Assembly (NCBI RefSeq): GCF_047675955.1
Contig: NC_132913.1
Location: forward strand, 72,721,236-72,785,235
DNA length: 64,000 nucleotides
Source of the DNA: Chlorocebus sabaeus
Lineage: Eukaryota; Chordata; Mammalia; Primates; Cercopithecidae
Direction: 5' to 3'
Below the pieces are notes generated by a model. It had not been told where the DNA came from. It saw only the letters and a program-made list of their open reading frames with translations, and made no database searches. This document shows, piece after piece, positions 1 to 10,876 of this stretch; within the stretch, counting starts at the first letter, position 1, and each line of letters opens with the position of its first letter. The position numbers and the translations under genes are program-made.

Positions 1-920
1 TCAGGCAAGATGACAGTTTAAGAGCAAAAATAAATTATCTTTTAAAAAAGATGTGTTGTTTACAGCTGTATCCTTTATCTTGTTCTTTTAAAGCTTTAAA
101 AAAGCCCTTTAAAATCTTCAACTATGTCTCATTGTAAATATCAAATGAGAAAATACTTAGTCTTATCATTTCAAATTATACTTTAACTGTTCTACATTCC
201 ATATAATGACAAATGTATTTTATCCTGAGGCAATATTATAAGATCTTCCAAAAGACTATATGTTGCCTTTTGACAAGCTTTAAATGGTTTATAATCTTCA
301 AAACATGGAAAGAATCATTCTTCTAGAACACCACAGAACAAAGAGAATGAAAATATAGGGTAGAGACAGTTAGATATAGTAAAACAAACAAATGTATTAA
401 AAGTAAAAATTTGGAATATATCTTAATATCATGACAAAAATTGTAATATTTGTAATTCCAAAAATATTAAAACTATTAATAATGGAGATAAATTTTTTTG
501 AATGATTATTATATTACTGTGAATAAAAATACTGACTCCATGAGTTACAAAATACAAACCTGAAGTAATTTTTTTGTGTAAGAGAAGTTTTCATCCTACA
601 ATTTCACTTAAGTTGCTACCTTTTTACCTAACAAAGACCTGTATAACATCTTGCTGCTAATTAAATAACCTAAATCATTTCATGTGGAACGTACTAATAC
701 CATGTGAGATATGTTTTGTTATTACGATTGATTTACTGTTAATAAAATATTTTTATGGTTGATACATGTTATATGTAACCACATAAGTTAAAATTTATTG
801 ATTACCTTCTATACATTAAACCAGGTTAAATAATAAGGGACAAATGTTTCAAAGCATTAGCACCATATAAAATAAAAAGTATAACATAGGTTTAGGGAAG
901 GGGAAAAAAAGCCATACCAA
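1..920. other. AT-rich unique sequence, nothing recognised
   Basis: This stretch is strongly AT-rich with no recognisable repeat, no long open frame and no splice-flanked coding pattern. I see nothing in it beyond short A and T runs. Confidence 0.6.
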
Positions 921-924
921 TAAA

Positions 925-1112
925 ATATCTGTTTAGAGAAATATCCCATATGTATGCAAAATACACATAGAAGGGTATTTGTTGGTTTTATAAATAACAG
1001 CAAAAATTGGAAGTAAAATCATTGTCCACTAGTAGGCAAATAGTACATAAAATATAATGTCATTAATACTATATAATATTATGAAGCCATTATATTGAAT
1101 AGAATGTTGTCA
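925..1112 (+). mobile_element. Old L1 3' fragment
   Basis: The segment follows the late ORF2 part of mammalian L1: a stretch resembling 'caaaaattggaa' is followed by a short spacer and then a block resembling the 'tactatgcagccatta' region (here 'tattatgaagccattata'). Divergence is high, so it belongs to an old L1M/L1ME-type lineage. No coding frame survives. Confidence 0.5.
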
Positions 1113-1164
1113 GTAAAGAATCTTTAAGAATTAACTTCCAGTGACAAGAACATGTAACAAATAG

Positions 1165-1245
1165 TAGACATTCATTCAACAAGTATTTATTGCACCCATA
1201 TACTATGTTCCAAGTGCTGTTCTGGCCTCTAGTGTCTCATTTATT
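1165..1245 (+). mobile_element. Possible MIR/L2-type fragment
   Basis: The sequence 'attcattcaacaagtattt' followed by 'tactatgttccaagtgctg' resembles the conserved part of old MIR/L2 elements (tattgagcacctactatgtgccaggcactg). It is short and diverged. It could also be the tail of the L1 piece just upstream. Confidence 0.4.
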
Positions 1246-1409
1246 TTAGAACTGAAACAAAAACACAATTAGTTTTTGTGGGCTTTTTTTTGTATATACA
1301 TAGATTTCAAATTGACTGTAAAAGAGTCTGGAAGAAAGCAAAAAAGAAGTTATTTTTGAGAAGCAGAGAAAGTGAGATTGTGATGAGAGAGATCAAATTA
1401 GATTTTGTA

Positions 1410-1722
1410 CAATGGTGCTCTACATCCAGCAGTCCACATTGAAGATTCAACCAACAGTGAATCAAAACAATTAAAAACAATGATATAACAATAAAACTAA
1501 TACAAACCAAAGCACAATACAGTACAACATCCACTTACTTAGTATTTACATTGTATTAGGAATTATAAGTAATCTAGAGACAATTCAAACTACATGTGTG
1601 AGGATATGCATAGATTATTTGCAAATACTTCACCATTTTATATAAGGTTCTTAAACATCCACAGAATTTGGTATTTGTGGGGGTTCTGGAACCAATCACC
1701 TGTGGATACAAAGGGATGACTA
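1410..1722 (+). mobile_element. MER2 DNA transposon (Tigger group)
   Basis: This is a non-autonomous TcMar-Tigger element of about 313 bp, close to the roughly 345 bp of the family. Recognisable parts in order are a decayed left inverted repeat with 'gattcaacc', the block 'cattgtattaggaattata' near 1550, 'catccacagaatttggta' near 1657, and a right end 'aaagggatgacta'. TA dinucleotides sit at both borders, as expected for this superfamily. A 75-residue minus-strand open frame overlapping it is a chance frame. Confidence 0.85.
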
Positions 1723-1984
1723 TTTCTGTATTGCTTAACTTTTGATTTTCAAGTTTTCTATCTTGTGTGAGTAGTTGCATAAAGTGTAAAGTTTACTGCT
1801 AACTTGTCAGTCCCCAAATCATTATGTGGAAAACAGATGCACGTCAGGGGCAGTAACCAATCATGGCACTTCTTTCAAAGTGTGCCAGTGAATGGCCACT
1901 GCATCTGTTATTCAGTTCAGGCATACACAACAAGACCTGTTGTTGTACTAACTCTTCATCTGAAGTGATGAACTCACATGGCAG

Positions 1985-2295
1985 TCACAAAAATGGATAA
2001 TAGAATGAGACAATTGACCAATAAAGATGAAAACACAGCAAATAAATGAAATTATAAAAAACATGAATGAAATATAAACGAAGATATAGCAGAAAAAGCT
2101 GACCATGGGCATGTTGATGCTGCCACTGTTCTAGAGACTATATACATATCCAGCTAGACGATCTTACTGAAGGCAAATTTAGAGACATAATGAAGAAAAT
2201 GGTTGCTAAGAAAAGATAAAGATATTCCAGAGAAACTAACAGTGCAAAGCAAAAATGTTCACGTTAAAGGAATCCTCAGAGATATGTCACAATAT
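1985..2295 (+). mobile_element. Possible Tigger-type transposase fragment
   Basis: The end of this stretch ('ttcacgttaaaggaatcc', then 'tcagagatatgtcacaatat') resembles the C-terminal coding part of pogo/Tigger transposases (…FTLKELSEIFHDIE…). Upstream sequence is A-rich and too decayed to frame. It directly abuts the hAT fragment that follows. Alternative: an unrelated old repeat. Confidence 0.35.
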
Positions 2296-2297
2296 TG

Positions 2298-2505
2298 AAA
2301 GGGCCAAATTCATCCCTGGGCCTGTTTTTGTATGACCTGTAAGCCAAGAATTAAGAAAAAAAAAATCTTACATTTTTGATGGATTGCACAAGATGAAAGA
2401 GGAGGAAGAGAAAGAGAAGAGTTAGAGATACAAAGATTGCATGTGATCTGCAAATCTTAAAACATTTGCTATTTGGTCTTTTACAGAAAAATCTGAGGGG
2501 CCCTG
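2298..2505 (+). mobile_element. MER58-like hAT-Charlie fragment
   Basis: The left part reads like the 'gggccaaat…cctgtttttgta' start of MER58-type elements, and the right part like the 'tttactatctggccctttacag' end followed by 'gcccctgctt'. The centre is replaced by a purine-rich run and is probably internally deleted. The outermost left terminal bases are missing. Confidence 0.6.
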
Positions 2506-2509
2506 CTTC

Positions 2510-3655
2510 AGAATAATGGACATCAATAGTAAAGTAAAAAGGAGAAAAACATGTTAATTGACTTGAGAATCATGTCACAAAAGGACTTAGATGGCAATGT
2601 AAACAATTTTTATGCTTCTTAAGCAGCAAGAGACTATTGAATTATATTTAATAGCCTCTTGAAGGAAAGTTATGGAAGGTCTCTATGAAGTCACTGCATG
2701 ATGGGACTCCTAGGTTTGCATGCTTGTTGAGAGCATTTCAAACCCAGATATGTATGCCTATACTGTCCTTACAGATCTTCGTGTTCCATGTGGTGACCAG
2801 AAACATCACTCAGAGGTTCACATTCTAATGTCTTTCTGCCTAAAGCTAGATGGCTTTCTTCACTTGAAAGTCCTTGATTTTATAAAGTGAATTCATTGCC
2901 AATGTGATATATTATTTTCAAGGAAATGGACACTGTATTTGGCAGTGGTGATGCCAAAGGCCCAGACACATACAATTTAGCCTGGCGAATTGTCACTTCT
3001 CTAGGAGTCTATGTAAGCTTCAAAGACAACCAAAACAAAATCTTAAGTGGACTATTAAATAAGCCACACAGAAATGCATTGTGCTCATAACATTTTATAA
3101 GATAGGTTTATCTTTAGAGCAGTTTTACAGAAATTACATAAATCACAGGGGAAATCCCTAAGCTAACTTGACAGAAGAGGCATTGTAGAATCTTGGATGT
3201 AGATTTGCATAGCAAAGTCACTAATTGTAACAGAAAATACAGAACAGTATTTACATATTCTAACATCTTATCTTTTTAGCCTTAAGATAATTTTCATGTT
3301 TTATATGAACAGCCTTCTAAAACAGATATTTTCAACCTCCTTCTAGAAAAGATAAGAGACTTGAAATTTTGAAGATGGTTTGATGCGGACAAGGGAATAA
3401 TTTCAATTTTGTTCTGAGCAGTAGACTTTAAACACTGACCAACTACTGATCTGATTAACCTCTAGATTATGACTCCATTCTCATAGAAATAAATGTGGAG
3501 AGTTTGGGGTCTGTAAGTTGGCAACTTTTTTTTTCCAAAACAAAGAAATAAACCTCTGATTTATTGATATTTTCTTACTGATTCCCCACATAAGCCACTG
3601 GATTATGTGACTAAGGTTGTATTTTAAACATTTCAAACAGGTAGCATACTAGGAG
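2510..3655. other. Unique sequence, nothing recognised
   Basis: About 1.1 kb of ordinary AT-rich DNA with no repeat, RNA gene or coding frame I can support. It ends at the target site of the inverted L1. Confidence 0.5.
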
Positions 3656-3661
3656 ATAACA

Positions 3662-5603
3662 AAGGAAGGTACAATGGGAATAGCATGAAATCTATAAATT
3701 AATTTGGGCAGTATGGCTATTTTCACAATATTGATTCTTCCTATCCATGAGCATGGAACGTTTTTCCATTTGTTTGCGTCCCCTATTTCCTTGAGTGGTG
3801 GTTTGTCATTCTCCTTGAAGAGGCCCTTCACATCCCTTGTTAGCTGTATTCCCAGGTATTTTATTCTCTTTGTAGCAATTGTGAATGGGAGTTCAATCAT
3901 GATTTAGTTCTCTTTACACCATTGTTGATGTAAAGGAATGCTTGTGATTTTTGCACATCAATTTTGTATCCTGAGACTTTGTTGAAGTTACTTATCAGTT
4001 TAAGGAGTTTTTGGGCTCAGATGATGGAGTTACCTAAATATAGGATCATGTTCTGAAAACAGAGACAATTTGACGGTCTCTTCCTATTTGAATACCCTTT
4101 ATTTCTTTCACTTGCCTAATTGCCCTGGCCAGAACTTCTAATACTATGTTGAATAGGAGTGGTGAGACAGGGCATCCTTGTCTTGTACCGGTTTTCAAAG
4201 GGGATGCTTCCAGCTTTTGCCTATTCAATATGATATTGGCTGTAGGCTTGTCATAAATGCCTCTTATTATTTTGAAATATGTTCCATCAATATCTAGTTT
4301 ATTCAGAGTTTTTAACATGAAAGGATATTGAATTTTATCATAGGTCTTTTCTGTGTCTATTGAGATAATTATGTGATTTTTGTCTTTGGTTCTGTTTATG
4401 TAATGGATTATGTTTATTGATTTGTGTATGTTAAACCAGCATTGCATCACAGAGATGAAGCTGACTTGATCATGGTGGATAACTTTTTTTGATGTGCTGC
4501 TGGATTTCGTTTGTCAGTATTTTACTGAGGATTTTTGAATCAATGTTCAGTAGGGATATTGGCCTGAAGTTTTCTTTTTTTGTTATATCTCTTCCTAGTT
4601 TTGGTATCACAATGATGCTGTCCTCATAAAATGAGTTAGGGAGGAGTTCTTCTTTTTCTATTGTTGGGAATAGTTTCAGAAGGAAAGGCATCAGCTCCTC
4701 TTTGTATCTGTGGTAGAATTCAGCTGTGAATCCATCTGGTCCTGGGCTATTTTTGGTTGGTAGACTATTAATTACTGCTTCAATTTCAGAACTTGTTATT
4801 GGTGTATTCAGGAAGTTGACTTCTTCCTGGTTTAGTCTTGGGAGGGTGTGTGTGTCTAGGAATTTATGCATTTCTTATAGATTTTCTAGTTTATTTACAT
4901 AGAGGTGTTTATACTATTCTCTGATGGTAGTTTGTATTTCTGTGAGGTCAGTGGTGATATCCCCTTTGTCATTTTTTATTGTGTCTATTTAAATTTTCTC
5001 TCTTTTATTCTTTATTAGTCAAGCTAGCAGCATATTTTGTTAATTTAAAAGAAAAAACAGTTCCTGGATTCACTGATTTTTTTTATTTTTTTGTCTCTAT
5101 CTCCTTCAATTCTTCTCTGATCTCAGTTATTTCTTGTCTTCTGCTAACTTCTGGATTAGTTTGTTCTTGCCTACCTAGCTCTTTTAATTGTGATGTTAGG
5201 GTGCCAATTTGAGATCTGTCAAGCTTTCTGATGTGGGCTTTTAATGCTATAAATTTCCCTCTTAACACTGCTTTAGCTGTGTCCCAGAGATTCTGGTATG
5301 TTGTCTCTGTTCTCATTGGTTTCAAAGAACATCTTGATTTCTGCCTTAATTTCATTATTTACCCAGGAGTCATTCCAGAGCAGGTTTTTCAATGTCCATG
5401 TGTGGTTTTGAGTGAGTTTCTTATTCCTGAGTTCTGATTTGATTGTACTGTGGTCTGAGAGACTGTTATGATTTCACTTATTTTGCATTTGCTGAGGAGT
5501 GTTTTACTTCCAATTATGTGGTACATTTTAGAGCACTGAGAAGAATATATATTCTGTTGATTTGGGGTAGAGAGTTCTGTAGACATCTACCAGAAAGAAC
5601 TAT
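3662..5603 (-). mobile_element. Inverted 5' segment of a primate L1
   Basis: The minus strand carries L1 ORF2 from the endonuclease domain (near 5590) down to a point past the reverse transcriptase domain (near 3665). At 5604 the element switches to the plus strand and resumes about 60 bases further along the L1 consensus. An upstream piece inverted relative to the 3' piece, with a small loss at the join, is the typical product of twin priming during L1 insertion. Similarity suggests an L1PB/L1PA-age element. Confidence 0.88.
3664..5586 (-). pseudogene. L1 ORF2 remnant (endonuclease to RT)
   Basis: Broken ORF2 coding sequence. On the minus strand the recognisable parts are the C-terminal endonuclease region (5389-5586), the linker with the 'ETTYQNLWDTAKAVLRG' block (5083-5355), the RT start with 'NSPGPDGFTAEFY' (4470-4871), the RT core with 'IISIDTEKTYDKIQ' and 'GTRQGCPVSPLLFN' (4046-4450), and the post-RT block (3649-3900). 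The catalytic FADD box near 4060 is lost: the site reads FSE and is followed by a two-base deletion. Several stops and frameshifts separate the pieces, so it cannot encode working ORF2p. Confidence 0.88.
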
Positions 5604-7032
5604 TTTGAATTTCATATAGAATCAAAGAAGACCCTGTGTAGCCAACACAATCCTAAGCAAAAGGGACAAAGCTGGAGGCAACATGCTACCTGACTTCAAA
5701 CTATACTATAAGGCTATAGTAACCAAAACAGCATGGGACTGGTACCAAAACAGAAATATAGATCAATAGAGCAGAACAGACCTCAGAAATAACACCACAC
5801 ATCTACAACTGTCTTATTCTCAACAAACCTCACAAAAACAAGCAATGGGGAAAGGATCTCTTTTCAGCAAATGGTGCTGGGAAAACTGGCTAGTCATGTG
5901 TAGTAAACTGAAAGTGGACCCCTCCCTTAGACCTTATACAAAAATTAACTCAAGATGGATTAAAGACTTAAATGTAAAACCCAAAACTATAAAAACCCTA
6001 GAGAAAATCTAAGCAATACCATTCAGGACATAGGCATAGGCAAGGAGTTCATGACAAAAATGCCAAAAGCAATTGTAACAAAAGCCAAAATTGACAAATG
6101 GGATCTCATTAAATAAAATAGCTTCTGCACAGCAAAAGAAACTATCATCAAAGTGAATAGACAACCTATGGAATGGTAGAAAATGTTCACAATCTACTCA
6201 TCTGAAGGTCTAATATTCAGAACTTACAAGGAACTTAAACAAATTTACAAGAAAGAAAAAAAAAAAAAACATCCAATAGTTGGCAAAGGATTTGAACAGG
6301 TACTTCTCAAAAGAAGACATTTATGCATCCAACAAACATGAAAAAAAGCTCAACATCACTGATCATCAGAGAAATGCAAATCACAACCATGATGAGATAC
6401 CATCTCACATCAGTCAGAAATGGTGATTATTAAAAAGTCAGAAAACAATAGATACTGGCGAGGCTGTGGAGAAATAGGAATGCTTTTACACTGTTGATGG
6501 GAATGTAAATTAGTTCAACCATTGTGGAAGTCAGTGTGACGATTTCTCATGAATCTAGAACTGGAAATACCATTTGACCCAGCAATCCCATTGCTGGGTA
6601 TATACCCAAAGGAATATAAATAATTCTACTATAAAGACCCAGGCACACATATGTTCGTTGCAGCACTATTTACAACAGCAAAGACTTAAATGCCCATTAA
6701 CGGTAAACTGGATAAATAAAAGGTGGTACATATTCACTATGGGATACTATGTAGCCATAAAAAAGGAATGAGATCATGTCCTTTGCAAGTGCATGGATGA
6801 AGCTGAAAGCCTTCATCCTCAGTAAACTAACACAGGAGCAGAAAACCAAAGATTGCATATTCTCACCCACAAGTGGGTGTTGAACATTGATAACGCATAA
6901 ACACAGAGAGGGGAACAACACCCACCAGGGCCTGTTGGTGGGTGGGGGGTGAAGGGAGGAACTTACAGGATGGGTTAAGAGTTGTAGCAAATCACCATGG
7001 CACACGTATACCTTTGTAACTAACCTGAAAGT
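5604..7032 (+). mobile_element. 3' half of the same L1 (ORF2 end and 3' UTR)
   Basis: The plus strand follows L1 from the ORF2 region 'gccaacacaatcctaagc' through 'ccatttgacccagcaatccc' and 'ggtatatacccaaagg' to the 3' UTR ('gtaactaacctgaaag'). The last part of the 3' UTR and the poly-A tail are missing at 7032, where an Alu begins. ORF2 C-terminal coding is broken by many stops, and an A-run sits at 6257-6270. Together with 3662-5603 this makes about 3.4 kb of one 5'-truncated insertion. Confidence 0.9.
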
Positions 7033-7305
7033 ACTCTCACTCTGTCACCCAGGCTGGTGTGCAGTGGCACGATCTCGGCTCACTGCAAGCTCCGTCTCCT
7101 GGGTTCACGCCATTCTCCTGCCTCAGTCTCTCAAGTAACTGGGACTACAGGTGCCCACCACCACGCCTGGCTTATTTCTTTGTATATTTAGTAGAGAAGG
7201 GGTTTTACCATGTTAGCCAGGATGGTCTTGATCGCCTGACCTCATGATCCACCCGCCTCGGCCTCCCAAAGTGCTGGGATTATAGGCATGAGTCACCGCA
7301 CCTGG
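7033..7305 (-). mobile_element. AluY-like element lacking its 3' tail
   Basis: Reverse-complement Alu with AluY-type sites ('ttcacgccattctcctgcc', 'gactacaggtgcccaccacc'). The poly-T and the 'gagacggag' block expected at the left edge are absent, so the element starts abruptly at 'ctcactctgtcaccc' next to a truncated L1 end. The right edge, which is the Alu 5' end, is nearly complete. Confidence 0.85.
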
Positions 7306-7355
7306 TTCCCCGCCTTTTTTTTTTAGAAGAAATAAAATTTAAAAAGAAATAAAGA

Positions 7356-7641
7356 GGCCGGGTGCAGTGGCTCATGCCTGTAATCCCAGCACTTTGGGAG
7401 GCCAAGGTGGGCATTACACCTGAGGTCAGGAGTTCAAGACCAGATAGGCCAACATGGTGAAACTGTGTCTCTACTAAAAATACAAAAAATTAGCTGAATG
7501 TGGTGGCAGGAACCTGTAGTTCTAGCTACTCAGGATGCTGTGGCAGGAGAATCACTTGAACCCGGGAGGCAGAGGTTGAAGTAAGTCGAGATCACGCCAT
7601 TGCACTCCAGCCTGGGCAACAAGAGCAAAACTCTGTCTCAA
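7356..7641 (+). mobile_element. AluS element
   Basis: Full-length dimeric Alu starting 'ggccgggtgcagtgg' with the middle A-rich linker and 'cactccagcctgggcaac' near the end. The 'tcacctgaggtcaggagttc' block fits AluS. The tail has evolved into a GA-rich simple repeat. It faces the minus-strand Alu about 50 bp upstream. Confidence 0.88.
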
Positions 7642-7697
7642 AGAGAGAGGAGAGGAGAGGAGGGGAGGGGAGGGGAGGGGAGGGGAGGGGAGGAGAG
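7641..7697 (+). repeat. (GGGGA)n tail repeat with G-quadruplex potential
   Basis: Purine-only tail of the AluS: GA dinucleotides grade into six consecutive GGGG runs separated by single A residues (7662-7690). Four or more G-runs with one-base loops fit the intramolecular G-quadruplex pattern on the plus strand. Confidence 0.9.
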
Positions 7698-8060
7698 TAT
7701 GCAGGAGGCCATAGCTCCAGAGATGTGGATGTCTAAGCAGCAAAATTATCTTGGAGGTAAAAGGTCCCAAACTATTATGATAATTTTGAAGATGAAAGAG
7801 AGGGTGTGAACCATAATAACATCAACAGTAATAATTCTGCCATATAATTTGACTGTTAAGTAGATAGAAATTTTAATCAACTGATATGGAATACATATAT
7901 ACCTGCAAAAACACACATAAAGTGACAGAAATATTTTTAAATACTGTATAATTGATGCTGTTTTGTCAGATTTTGGCATTATATGGAGAATTCCACATTA
8001 CAAAAATTAATATAGTTTATTTCTCAGAGTATTGAATCTTTTGTATAGATAAACAGCTTC

Positions 8061-8241
8061 TGTCACCCAGGCTGGATGATCTTTCAAAACTTACTGCAGC
8101 CTCATACTCCTTGGCTCAAGTGATCCTACTGCCTCAGCCTCCTGAGTAACTGAAACAACAGGGGCACGCCACTATATCTGGCTAATTTTTTATTTTTATT
8201 TTTTTGTAGAGACAGGTTGGGCTTTCCTTCCCAGGCTGTCA
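8061..8241 (-). mobile_element. AluJ-like fragment
   Basis: Diverged reverse-complement Alu piece: 'tgtcacccaggctgg' at the left and 'gcctcagcctcctgagtaa' in the middle, ending near 'tagagacaggttgg'. The other monomer is missing. Divergence suggests AluJ or a free monomer. Confidence 0.65.
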
Positions 8242-8260
8242 AAGTATTTGTATCTCAAGT

Positions 8261-8303
8261 GTTTTGTTGTTGCTGTTGTTTTTTGTTTTGTTTTGTTTTT
8301 TTA
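8261..8303 (+). repeat. T-rich (TTTTG)n simple repeat
   Basis: Short run of TTG and TTTTG units, probably of slippage origin. Confidence 0.75.
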
Positions 8304-8309
8304 CATTTT

Positions 8310-10185
8310 GCAATTCTTTGAGTTGAGTTTGTTTGCCTTTGAAATATCAAAACAGAAAAAAAATTCCCCCTTTTAATAATTTAATCTTTGTAACATTTCA
8401 CAAGATGTAATAACATCTCATTACAATGAATATGATAGCATTTCTTTTGTGTTCCTGATATTCCTAAAGAGACACCTGATTGTTTCCAAAACTAGAAGTG
8501 CTTTAAATGAGAAAATACTATAATAAAATGATCACTTTTCAACCCTAAATAAAATAAAACTGTAGAGAATAATATGGGTTTCATAAAGAAAATATCAGAG
8601 GGAAATTAGTAAAATAACTATCAAGATATGGGAAAAAATAATTCATCTGATATTTTTTATTCAAACAAAATTAACACAAACATTTACATTCTAAAAATGT
8701 GTGTTGTCATTTAGGACAATCAAAGAAGATAAGAGTTAGATATCTTAGCTTGGTGGACATTGTATGATTCAATGGAGACTCAGTTTGATTGCTAACCTAA
8801 ACTGGAAATTTAGGGAGTACCCTATCAAGGTGATACAAAGGATGACAGCTTTTGGAGACAAGTGAGAAGTAGTTCCTGAAAGGTTAGGCAAAGCAAAAGA
8901 AAACATACAAGTGGTAAATTTAAAGTTTTGTCAGTAAATGGATTAGAAAAGCCAGAAAAACTATAAATGTGAGAATGAGGAAAGAAACAGGTTCTACTGG
9001 GAAGAACATAGTAATCTGTGATTAGAGGAAGCAGTGTACCCAAACAACAAAATAGAATAAAGATCGTAAGCGAGAAACTAGTTGTCTCCTTTCCTAACTC
9101 AGATATACAATTGTGTATAAATAGATGCATAGCACACACAGTAGTACATCAGGTACTTTCTATGAACCAGATGGTTATTTCATTGATGCAATTCATGTCA
9201 CCCACCACTAAAAGATTCACTTAGCATCAAATAGTCTAAATGCAGGCATCTCTTAAATCCTATATTAGTTTCATTGCAAGCAACAAAGATCCAAACCAAA
9301 ATAATTTAATCCTAAAGAACTTCATGTAATAAAAATAATAAAAAATCACAACTGCAGCTTGAAGTAGATGGCCAATGAGACTACTTACGTCTTGGCTCAC
9401 AGACTCTCCCTTTGCAGGATGTTTGCAAGCCAGCCCTTACTTGCCATCTAGTTCGCATATCATGGGGAAGAAGTTCTGACTCTGTTCCATAATTACAAGA
9501 CAAATCTTGTAACTTTATGGCTCTAGTGAGACACAGGCCCTATACAGATATGATACACAGATGGGCTTAAGCTTGGGACGCATTCTTTCTGCCTAAGCCA
9601 GTCCTCTCTCAACTGAAATTCATTAACTTGGAGTTGAGCAGATAAAGATAAAAGGTCTCCAAATTAAACATACAGGTATTTTCCACATGAATAGGACAAT
9701 ACTATGGCTCACTGGTAGACATGGGAATGGGAAATTAACATTAACTCCAATTTTGCTTTTCAAAGTTGCCATGTTTCTGTAGTTATTAGAGTTTACCTTA
9801 ACGGAAGTATCATATATCAGTTAATTGTTCTGGTGCTAGCACTAACCTCAACTACATTTTTCACTGTGTAATAATGGTTTAAATTTCAGCAGGTTGTTAA
9901 CATCCAGATTTCCTTTCTGTAATATGAGAATCTTAAGAGTACCTATTTGATAAGGTTTTGTGATGCATAAATGAGGTATCATATGAAAACTTTTCACACG
10001 GAAACTAACACGTAGCATTTTCTCAATAGGAGATGACATGAAGAAGGAATAATTTAAACTCAGATAACAGTAAAAACCTGGCAAGAGATTAAAAAAAAAA
10101 AAAGAAAGCAAAGGTAGTTTGAAAAAGCACATAAAATGAAAGCATCAGGCAAGAAATTTTTCTAAATGTCTTCATCACAAAATGA
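8310..10185. other. Unique sequence, nothing firmly recognised
   Basis: AT-rich non-coding DNA. The part at about 9265-9600 ('ttgcaagcaacaaagatcc', then a CT-richer stretch) may be a worn old interspersed repeat, but I cannot assign it. Open frames on both strands are short and lack any recognisable motif. Confidence 0.45.
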
Positions 10186-10187
10186 TT

Positions 10188-10200
10188 AAAAGTAAAAACA
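10188..10200 (+). repeat. Target-site duplication, left copy (AluY)
   Basis: Thirteen bases matching 10499-10511 with one mismatch, immediately before the truncated AluY. Confidence 0.7.
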
Positions 10201-10498
10201 GGCCTGTAAACCCAGCACTTTCGGAGGCCGAGACGGGTGGATCACAAGGTCAGAAGATCGAGGCCATCCTGGCTAACACGGTGAAACCCCGTCTCTGCTA
10301 AAAAATACAAAAAACTAGCCAGGCGAGGTGGCGGGGGCCTGTAGTCCCAGCTACTCCAGAGGCTGAGGCAGGAGAATGGCGTAAACCCGGGGGGCGGAGC
10401 TTGCAGTGAGCTGAGATCTGGCCACTGCACTCCAGCCTGGGCAACAGACCGAGACTCCGTCTCAAAATAAATAAATAAATAAATAAATAATAAAAATA
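10201..10498 (+). mobile_element. 5'-truncated AluY, Old World monkey type
   Basis: The Alu begins within the left monomer ('ggcctgtaaacccagc') and runs to a (AAAT)n tail. It has 'aggcgaggtggcggg', 'ggcgtaaacccgg' and 'gagatctggcc', sites I link to cercopithecoid AluY subfamilies rather than human AluY. A near-perfect 13-bp duplication (aaaagtaaaaaca at 10188-10200, aaaagtgaaaaca at 10499-10511) flanks it. The truncation is therefore part of the insertion event, not a later deletion. Confidence 0.85.
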
Positions 10499-10511
10499 AA
10501 AAGTGAAAACA

Positions 10512-10545
10512 GAAAACAAACAAACAAACAAACAAAAACCAAAAA
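10512..10545 (+). repeat. (CAAA)n simple repeat
   Basis: Run of CAAA units just after the right copy of the AluY target-site duplication. Confidence 0.7.
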
Positions 10546-10876
10546 AACCCTAAAACAAAAACTAAGTGGTTTGTTCATGTAAAAATAAAATAGCAAGAAA
10601 ACAAATGTCAGTCAAACTTAGGTAAACAACAGAGTAAATTTTCTTTTCTGTTTATACTTAGTCCTCTCATTTCATACAATAGCTACAAATGAACTAGATT
10701 CTAGTCATTTCATGATTAATTCATTATTTCAGTGGTTTTTTTTTTTTCCGTTGTTTTTTTTTTTGGTGATTTGGAGGATTTACTAAATTGATCTATGATT
10801 TAACCTTTATCTACTAAAGGTTCATTTCCATCAACCTCTATGCTATAGGAATGATGTCTATGTTCACTGGGGAAGG

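Noticed and set aside
1307..1780. 75- and 68-codon minus-strand frames
   Set aside because: They lie across the non-coding MER2 transposon.
4046..4871. 133-134-codon minus-strand frames with reverse transcriptase motifs
   Set aside because: They are pieces of L1 ORF2 in the inverted half of an L1 insertion. The FADD box is lost and the pieces are out of frame with each other, so this is not a retron, group II intron or independent RT gene.
10242..10535. 97- and 77-codon frames starting with F/L-rich peptides
   Set aside because: They are the standard antisense-Alu frames preceded by translated simple repeat. The same applies to 7059-7247, 7552-7770, 20692-20877, 23274-23514, 34368-34565, 44772-45020, 58209-58508 and 60209-60469.
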